A DNA stretch of 19,111 nt from Crickella sp963642455. GTDB lineage: Bacteria; Bacillota; Clostridia; Peptostreptococcales; Anaerovoracaceae. A program made the translations under genes and the position numbers. Of this stretch, positions 14,489 to 19,111 are shown in pieces (position 1 is the first letter of the stretch; every line of letters starts with the position of its first letter). The notes beneath the pieces were generated by a model. It did not search any database. It saw only the letters and a list, made by a program, of their open reading frames with translations, and had not been told where the DNA came from. The DNA is taken from assembly GCA_963642455.1 (NCBI GenBank), contig CAVIGM010000026.1:1-19111 (forward strand). The letters are read 5' to 3'.

Positions 14489-14493
14489 GTCAT
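14465..14493 (-). promoter_or_regulatory. Promoter candidate for the HlyD-like gene and division cluster
   Basis: The minus strand has ATGACA (14488-14493), a 17-nt spacer and TATATT (14465-14470), 5/6 matches in both hexamers. The -10 lies in the loop of the trmD terminator hairpin and the start point would be near 14458, giving a leader of about 40 nt. An alternative is TTGTGC-17-TAAAAT slightly downstream, with a weaker -35. Confidence 0.45.
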
Positions 14494-14523
14494 TACCATA
14501 TTTAGCGTTTTGGCGATTTCTTA

Positions 14524-14643
14524 CATCTCGCAAATTTATCGAAATTTCTTCCGATTGCTCGATATTTTCGATCACATCTCGCAGTTATTCGAAGCTTCTT
14601 CCGATTGCTCGATGCTTCTCGATATTTCAGATTACATCCCGCA
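14524..14643 (-). repeat. Tandem duplication of the trmD 3' end
   Basis: The plus-strand motif CATCYCGCA occurs at 14524-14532, 14575-14583 and 14635-14643, with periods of 51 and 60 nt. The rightmost copy spans the trmD stop codon. Between copies, CTTCCGATTGCTCGAT and CGAAATTTC/CGAAGCTTC are also repeated. In frame with trmD, the first spacer copy repeats the protein's end: Cys-Gly-Met-stop in the gene, Cys-Glu-Met-stop in the copy. The repeats occupy most of the 168 nt between trmD and the terminator. Confidence 0.75.
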
Positions 14644-15375
14644 ATCTTCTGCGATTACCTTGTCGATAATCTTCTTCTCTTTCTTCGACCACTCCCTGTC
14701 CGAATTTATGTATTTCTCGAATAGGTCCGGCCGCCTTTTCTTAGTAAGCCTAAGCGATTCTTCGAAGCGCCACAAATCTATCTCCTGATGATTCCCAGAT
14801 AAAAGAACCTCTGGAACTTCCATGCCCTCATATTCTCTTGGCTTTGAATAATGAGGATATTCGAGAAGGCCCGAATATATCGATTCATCAAGGGCGGACT
14901 CCTCGCTTGCGAGAACTCCTTCTATGAATCTTGCAAGTGTATCGATAAGAACCATCGCAGGAAGCTCGCCTCCTGTAAGTATATAGTCGCCTATCGACAC
15001 CTCTCTTGCGTTGAGCCTATCCAGGGCTCTTTGGTCCACGCCTTCATAATGTCCGCATAGAATTGTAAGCTCTGTCTCATGCGACAGGCTCTCTGCCAGT
15101 TCGCCACTTAGAAGCTCGCCTCTCGGAGACATATAAATAACAGGGCCTGCTAATTCATTGCCGTCATAAGCGGCAAGAATAGGCTGAGCCTGCATAACCA
15201 TACCGGCGCCACCGCCATAAGGCGTATCGTCGACTCTGTTATGCTTGTCCTCAGTGTAGTCCCTTATATCAACGATATTTATTTCGAGCAGGCCTTTTTC
15301 GCCTGCTTTTCCAAGCATGCTCGCGCTAAGAGGCGTGAACATTTCTGGAAAAATCGTCAGGATATTTATCTTCAT
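14632..15375 (-). CDS. trmD: tRNA (guanine-N1-)-methyltransferase
   Basis: Methylates G37 of tRNAs, preventing frameshifting. I start at ATG 15375, giving 247 residues beginning MKINILTIFPEMF, the family N-terminus; an ATG at 15423 would add 16 atypical residues and overlap rimM. Motifs of the trefoil-knot SAM site are present: DDTPYGGGAGMVMQ, ILCGHYEGVDQR and SIGDYILTGGELP, plus the C-terminal PHYSKPREYEG...LLSGNH. It lies 16 nt after rimM. In many Firmicutes rplS follows; here it is absent, and a repeat-filled spacer and terminator follow instead. Confidence 0.97.
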   Translation of the reverse strand: MKINILTIFPEMFTPLSASMLGKAGEKGLLEINIVDIRDYTEDKHNRVDDTPYGGGAGMVMQAQPILAAYDGNELAGPVIYMSPRGELLSGELAESLSHETELTILCGHYEGVDQRALDRLNAREVSIGDYILTGGELPAMVLIDTLARFIEGVLASEESALDESIYSGLLEYPHYSKPREYEGMEVPEVLLSGNHQEIDLWRFEESLRLTKKRRPDLFEKYINSDREWSKKEKKIIDKVIAEDCGM

Positions 15376-15391
15376 ACGCCAAGCTGTTTCG

Positions 15392-15895
15392 CTAATCAAG
15401 AAAACCGGGGATGAGCTCGACATAAATAGTCTTAGCTTCTGCGTCGATTTCCTTCACAAAAGCATCGACATCGGGAATAAGAATTTGCCTATCTTCGTCG
15501 TCTCTAATATCCCACAGAGGCTGTGCTCTATTCTGAATATAGTCGACAACCTTCCCGATATTTCTGTCTGTTGCCCTGTCATACACATTGAAACCCATCA
15601 AATCGCGAATATAGAATTCGCCCTCCTCCAATGGTTCAAGGTCTGACTCGTCAATGCATAGCTCGTAATCTCTTAAGAGCTCAACTGCATTTCTATCGTC
15701 ATAGCCCTCAAGCTTAATTACCGGCTTATTATTCTGATAGCGTATACTAACAACCCTACATTCAAGATCCTTCTTTCCTGCAACTAAATGTACCTTGGAT
15801 CCCTCATGTAGGTTGTCTGATTCGCCGGCATAAAGGGTGACGCGTACCTCACCCCTGATGCCTACCGCAGATGTTATTCTGCCTATGTTTACCAT
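15392..15895 (-). CDS. rimM: 16S rRNA processing protein RimM
   Basis: Ribosome assembly factor that binds protein S19 during 30S head maturation. The 167 residues form an N-terminal RimM barrel (NIGRITSAVGIRGEVRVTLY... to about 80) and a C-terminal PRC barrel (EEGEFYIRDLMGFNVYD..., LIPDVDAFVKEID..., ELIPGFLD). It sits between khpA (16-nt gap) and trmD, the conserved rpsP-khpA-rimM-trmD order. SD similarity before the ATG is modest (AAGAG). Confidence 0.96.
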   Translation of the reverse strand: MVNIGRITSAVGIRGEVRVTLYAGESDNLHEGSKVHLVAGKKDLECRVVSIRYQNNKPVIKLEGYDDRNAVELLRDYELCIDESDLEPLEEGEFYIRDLMGFNVYDRATDRNIGKVVDYIQNRAQPLWDIRDDEDRQILIPDVDAFVKEIDAEAKTIYVELIPGFLD

Positions 15896-15911
15896 GCTCT
15901 TTTCTATAGTA

Positions 15912-16145
15912 CTAATCCTCTACAATCTCAACTGTGACTCTCTTGTTTTGTTTGATTGCAGCGGCCTTAACCACTGTTCTCAACGCCTTAGCAGTTCGTC
16001 CGGATTTTCCGATAACTTTTCCAATATCTTCCTTGGCTACGGAGAGCTTAATCACAATGTCTTTCTCGCTACCCTCTTGGATAACGTTCACTTCGTCAGG
16101 CTTAGATACTAGTGCTCGAACAATTGCTTCAACTAGTTCAGCCAT
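15912..16145 (-). CDS. khpA: KhpA family single-KH-domain RNA-binding protein
   Basis: A 77-residue protein (YlqC family) made almost wholly of one KH domain. The RNA-binding GxxG loop is GKSG at 46-49 within IGKVIGKSGRTAKALR, and the C-terminal strand is VTVEIVED. Family members pair with KhpB/EloR and bind RNA, with effects on cell elongation and division in streptococci. The gene lies between rpsP and rimM, its normal Firmicute position, with a 21-nt gap to rpsP. Confidence 0.95.
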   Translation of the reverse strand: MAELVEAIVRALVSKPDEVNVIQEGSEKDIVIKLSVAKEDIGKVIGKSGRTAKALRTVVKAAAIKQNKRVTVEIVED

Positions 16146-16166
16146 CGATTTATCTCCTTACCTATA

Positions 16167-16409
16167 CTACTTGATTGCGCCGGACTTCTTGAGAAGAGTT
16201 CTTACAGTGTCTGTAGGCTGAGCTCCATTTGCAAGCCACTTCTGTGCTGCCTCAACATCAACTACGATCTCTGCAGGGTCCTTAAGTGGGTTGTAAGTTC
16301 CGATCTCCTCGATGAACTTTCCGTCTCTTGGTGTGCGGGAATCTGCAACTACGATTCTGTAGAAAGGCTTCTTGTGAGCTCCCATTCTCTTAAGTCTAAT
16401 CTTTACCAT
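16167..16409 (-). CDS. rpsP: 30S ribosomal protein S16
   Basis: Small-subunit assembly and structural protein. The 80-residue product carries the full S16 signature: MVKIRLKRMGAHKKPFYRIVVADSRTPRDG in the N-terminal half (conserved Arg/Lys/Gly pattern), then IEEIGTYNPL and the C-terminal WLANGAQPTDTVRTLLKKSG. AGGAGG lies seven to eight bases before the ATG, a strong site fitting a highly expressed gene. It follows ffh by 53 nt. Confidence 0.98.
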   Translation of the reverse strand: MVKIRLKRMGAHKKPFYRIVVADSRTPRDGKFIEEIGTYNPLKDPAEIVVDVEAAQKWLANGAQPTDTVRTLLKKSGAIK

Positions 16410-16462
16410 TTAATGTTCCTCCTTATATCCTTAGATAAATCTTAGATAAAAAATTTGATTAT

Positions 16463-17806
16463 TTATAAGCCTAAGCCTCTGAACATATTCTTGTTCTTCA
16501 TAGCCTTCGGATTATTTAACTGTTTAACCATCTTGCGCATCTGTTCATATTGCTTAATCAGCTGATTTATCTCCTGAACAGTTCTTCCGCTGCCTGCAGC
16601 AATTCTCTTTCTTCTGCTTGCATTCAGAATCGAAGGATCTTCTCTCTCCTTCTTCGTCATGGAGCTTATAATAGCTTCCATATGGGCAAGATCTTTCTTT
16701 GTCTTGTCAACATCTATCTGCTTCTTGTCGCTTGCGCTAAGTCCCGGAATCATGTCCAGAATCTTCGCAATTCCGCCAAGCTTATTAACCTGCTTGAGCT
16801 GAGCAAGATAGTCGTCAAGGTCAAATCTATTCTTCTTGAGCTTCTCTTCGAGCTTCCTTGCTTCTTCTTCGTCAAAAGCATTCTCCGCCGTCTCGATGAG
16901 GCTCATCACGTCGCCCATTCCGATAATTCTCGAAGCGATTCTGTCTGGGTGGAAAGGCTCGAGAGCGTCATACTTCTCGCCTGTACCCATGAACTTGATA
17001 GGCTTGCCTGTAACTGCTTTTACAGAAAGAGCCGCACCGCCTCGCGAGTCACCGTCCATCTTCGTCATTATGATGCCGTCAACGCCAAGCGCATCGTCGA
17101 ATCCACTCGCTATATTTACAGCATCCTGACCTGTCAACGCATCGACAACGAGCAAAATCTCATGAGGTCTTACTTTCTTCTTCAGGACCTTGAGCTCCTC
17201 CATCAGAGCTTCGTCAATCTGCAATCTACCTGCCGTATCGACAATCAGCACATTGAAGCCCTTTCGCTCAGCTTCCTTAATCGCAGCGCCCGCAATCTCC
17301 TCAGGATTGCTTGATTCTCTCATTGTAAAAACGGGTGTATTTACGGCTTTGCCGACGATCTCGAGCTGGTCGATAGCCGCAGGCCTATATACATCGCAGG
17401 CACAGAGCATAGGCTTCTTTCCCTGCTGCTTCAAATAAGCGGCGAGCTTACCTGCGGTTGTTGTCTTACCAGTACCCTGAAGTCCCACAAGCATATATAC
17501 TGTAAAACCGCTTGGAGAATAGGTCAGCTTGCTGCTTGCCCCGCCCATCATGCTGACGAGCTCGTCTCTGACAATCTTTATAACCTGCTGTCCCGGTGTC
17601 AGGCTGTTCATGACATCTGCGCCAAGAGCCTTCTCCTTAACGGTCGCCACGAAACTCTTTACGACCTTGAAGTTGACATCCGCCTCAAGCAGAGCCATCT
17701 TGACATCCTTCATTGCGGCATCAATGTCACTCTCCTGAAGCACGCCCTTGCCTCGTATATTCTTAAATGTCTGTTGTAATTTCTCAGATAAACCTTCGAA
17801 TGCCAT
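16463..17806 (-). CDS. ffh: Signal recognition particle protein Ffh
   Basis: The GTPase subunit of the SRP, which binds 4.5S RNA and signal sequences and docks with FtsY. The 447 residues give the N domain (1-90), the G domain with P-loop GLQGTGKTT at 108-116, DVYRPAAIDQL at 138-148, DTAGRL, and TKMDGDSRGG, and the methionine-rich M domain from about 325 (GGIAKILDMIPG..., MTKKEREDPSIL, SRRKRIAAGSG, QMRKMVKQ). It starts 3 nt after ylxM. No 4.5S RNA gene was recognised in the window. Confidence 0.98.
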   Translation of the reverse strand: MAFEGLSEKLQQTFKNIRGKGVLQESDIDAAMKDVKMALLEADVNFKVVKSFVATVKEKALGADVMNSLTPGQQVIKIVRDELVSMMGGASSKLTYSPSGFTVYMLVGLQGTGKTTTAGKLAAYLKQQGKKPMLCACDVYRPAAIDQLEIVGKAVNTPVFTMRESSNPEEIAGAAIKEAERKGFNVLIVDTAGRLQIDEALMEELKVLKKKVRPHEILLVVDALTGQDAVNIASGFDDALGVDGIIMTKMDGDSRGGAALSVKAVTGKPIKFMGTGEKYDALEPFHPDRIASRIIGMGDVMSLIETAENAFDEEEARKLEEKLKKNRFDLDDYLAQLKQVNKLGGIAKILDMIPGLSASDKKQIDVDKTKKDLAHMEAIISSMTKKEREDPSILNASRRKRIAAGSGRTVQEINQLIKQYEQMRKMVKQLNNPKAMKNKNMFRGLGL

Positions 17807-17809
17807 TCC

Positions 17810-18193
17810 TTACTCCGTATTATCTATATTATCCGTAATCTCGGCGATAGTCTTAGTCACAGCTTCGAGAACCCGCCTCGACTCTTCGTCAAATTGCTTC
17901 TTATCCAGAAGTTGCTCAACTGCCCTAATTATTTCCTCGCCTTTATGTAAATTCTCATGGTATTTCGATACAAGCCCGAGCTTCTGCTCGTATTTCTCAA
18001 GCGCATTCTCGGCCTTCTTCAATGTATAATGCACCGCCTGCCTGCTCATGCCAAGCTCAGCCGCGATTTCCGAAAGAGATAAATTATCCTCGTGATAGAG
18101 CTTCATCACCTCTTCTTGGCTCTCATTCAAAAGACCTCCGTAGAAGTCGTAGAGCATGCTCGCATATTCAATTGTAGAAATACCCTGTTCCAT
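17810..18193 (-). CDS. ylxM: YlxM/p13-like HTH protein
   Basis: A 127-residue helix-turn-helix protein of the YlxM (UPF0122) family, found before ffh in Firmicutes and linked to SRP function. The HTH region at about 37-62 reads NLSLSEIAAELGMSRQAVHYTLKKAE, preceded by LYDFYGGLLNESQEEVMKLY; the C-terminal half is a charged helix. The ATG at 18193 has GAGGT directly adjacent with no spacer, which is poor for initiation; the next ATG, 12 codons on, lacks an SD and would remove little of the domain. A strong promoter lies 50-75 nt upstream, so this is the first gene of the operon. Confidence 0.92.
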   Translation of the reverse strand: MEQGISTIEYASMLYDFYGGLLNESQEEVMKLYHEDNLSLSEIAAELGMSRQAVHYTLKKAENALEKYEQKLGLVSKYHENLHKGEEIIRAVEQLLDKKQFDEESRRVLEAVTKTIAEITDNIDNTE

Positions 18194-18241
18194 ACCTCGA
18201 AAAATATACCACAGTCCAAATGGTCCGCCTCATACCGCTCA

Positions 18242-18270
18242 ACTATAACACAACACAAAAGCGCTGTCAA
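18242..18270 (-). promoter_or_regulatory. Near-consensus promoter for the ylxM-ffh-rpsP-khpA-rimM-trmD operon
   Basis: The minus strand has TTGACA (18265-18270, 6/6), a 17-nt spacer and TATAGT (18242-18247, 5/6). The -35 is part of the 3' arm of the alr terminator, and the terminator T-rich tract forms the spacer. The start point should be near 18235, leaving a leader of about 40 nt. Confidence 0.75.
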
Positions 18271-18290
18271 ACATTTTCTTTGACAGCGCT
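18260..18290 (-). terminator. Strong intrinsic terminator after alr, possibly bidirectional
   Basis: AGCGCTGTCAAA at 18260-18271 pairs perfectly with 18279-18290 (12 bp) around a 7-nt loop. On the minus strand it is followed by TTTGTGTTGTGTT, and on the plus strand by CGTTTGTTTT. It lies about 66 nt after the alr stop. The spacer between stop and stem (18291-18355) holds nothing I recognise. Confidence 0.85.
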
Positions 18291-18355
18291 CGTTTGTTTT
18301 CCGCGATATTTCGTCAGTTGTCTTCGGTATCTCCTTGATATCTCTTATATGCTTC

Positions 18356-19111
18356 CTATCTGTTTTTGCACATTCTCTCTGCCATTGCTCCAGTATATAC
18401 GCGCGGCATTCTCTTCGAAAATCCATGCAGCAGCTCATCCACATCAAGCCCTGGCGTATTCAGTGCAATCTCCTCTGCAGTAATCGTATTGGTCCCGTCG
18501 CTTCCAAGCAGAATCACCTCTGTGCCGACAGCCACATCAGGAATATCCGTAACATCTATCATACACTGATCCATGCAAATGTTTCCGGTCACAGGTGCAA
18601 AATGCCCATTTACAATCACCCTTGCATTAGGCGAATATGCTCTTGGAAGTCCGTCCGCAAAGCCAAGCGGCAGCGTCGCAATCCTTCTTCTTTCGGTCGC
18701 CTGATACTTTCTTCCATAGCCGACAGTATCGCCCTTCTTTATATCTTTTATATAGACAATCTTCGCCTTGACAGACATCGCAGGCTTCAAAGGCAGCCTT
18801 TCTTTCTTAACCTCATCGGACGGATAAATGCCATAGAATATAAAACCCGGCCTGCAATATTCGTAAATCGTCTCAGGCATATCTATAATCGCTGCACTGC
18901 AGGCAATAGAGCGGCCCGGTATCTCAATTCCATTGCTTCGAAGCAAATCATATACCTCAAGAAAACGCTTAAGTTGCAGCTTACAAAAGGTCTTGTCCGC
19001 CTCGTCAGATGCCGCAAAATGCGAATGAAGTGCGACAATCCTAAGATTAGGAAGCTCCGCGATTTTCTTCGCCTCCTCGAGAAGCGCCTTCCTAATCTCG
19101 CAGTTCTCGCT
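18356..19111 (-). CDS. alr: Alanine racemase, 5' end cut by the window edge
   Basis: PLP enzyme interconverting L- and D-alanine for peptidoglycan synthesis. The visible 251 residues start mid-protein and read without interruption to the edge; the PLP lysine near the N-terminus is outside the window. Motifs seen are VALHSHFAASDEAD, CSAAIIDMP, the RPGFIFYG loop, GYGRKY (with the catalytic Tyr that acts opposite Lys), ATLPLGFADGLPR (most homologues have YADG) and GNICMDQCMIDVTD. It ends at a strong terminator, so it is the last gene of its own transcript. Confidence 0.95.
   Translation of the reverse strand, partial: SENCEIRKALLEEAKKIAELPNLRIVALHSHFAASDEADKTFCKLQLKRFLEVYDLLRSNGIEIPGRSIACSAAIIDMPETIYEYCRPGFIFYGIYPSDEVKKERLPLKPAMSVKAKIVYIKDIKKGDTVGYGRKYQATERRRIATLPLGFADGLPRAYSPNARVIVNGHFAPVTGNICMDQCMIDVTDIPDVAVGTEVILLGSDGTNTITAEEIALNTPGLDVDELLHGFSKRMPRVYTGAMAERMCKNR

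Noticed and set aside
14524..14643. CRISPR-like spaced repeats after trmD
   Set aside because: There are only three short degenerate copies with unequal periods, the spacers are similar to one another, and no cas gene is present.
15376..15423. Longer TrmD starting at ATG 15423
   Set aside because: The extra 16 residues are not part of the family, overlap the end of rimM, and precede the canonical MKINILTIFPEMF start.
16550..17314. 254-codon open frame on the plus strand
   Set aside because: It is antisense to ffh, with no recognisable domain and no SD.
18291..18355. Small gene or RNA between alr and its terminator
   Set aside because: There is an AAGGAGAT-like run, but no start codon with a meaningful frame follows it before the terminator stem.

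Overview
This window is a compact, single-strand block of bacterial core genes: all 23 supported genes lie on the minus strand, and the right edge cuts the 5' end of the first one. Gene content and order (ylxM-ffh-rpsP-khpA-rimM-trmD; yggS-sepF-divIVA-lspA-rluD; yicC-gmk-rpoZ), AGGAGG-type ribosome binding sites, and the sepF/divIVA division genes point to a low-to-mid-GC Firmicute, most likely an anaerobic member of the Clostridia (Eubacteriales). A finer placement would be a guess.

Reading in the direction of transcription (right to left): (1) The 3' part of alanine racemase (alr) ends at a strong hairpin terminator (18260-18290). (2) A consensus-like promoter whose -35 lies inside that terminator starts the SRP/ribosome operon ylxM-ffh-rpsP-khpA-rimM-trmD, which ends at a second hairpin (14450-14488). 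(3) A promoter overlapping that hairpin leads into an orphan HlyD-like membrane protein followed by yggS-sepF-divIVA (cell division), lspA, rluD, a flavin reductase-like gene and rqcH (ribosome quality control). (4) A promoter formed across the rqcH stop codon leads into yicC-gmk-rpoZ and then an aromatic amino acid cluster: aroF, aroA, aroC, a three-domain chorismate mutase/shikimate dehydrogenase/shikimate kinase fusion, and aroQ. The leftmost 192 bases hold no gene but contain a nested inverted repeat.

The aro genes encode every step from DAHP synthesis through prephenate except 3-dehydroquinate synthase (aroB), which must be elsewhere. Spacing is tight (TAATG and 8-nt overlaps, then an 83-nt out-of-frame overlap between the fusion gene and aroQ), so translational coupling is likely. 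The DAHP synthase has no N-terminal regulatory domain, while the chorismate mutase, which in Bacillus is joined to DAHP synthase, is here joined to shikimate dehydrogenase.

I see no defence system, mobile element, CRISPR array, rRNA or tRNA. The unusual material is: the trifunctional fusion and its overlap with aroQ; a recurring pattern of short tandem duplications in spacers and in one protein linker (upstream of aroA, after the HlyD-like gene, after trmD, in the RqcH linker); terminators that share bases with the next promoter; a hairpin over the aroF start; and the terminal inverted-repeat element. No stretch longer than 300 bases lacks a gene.
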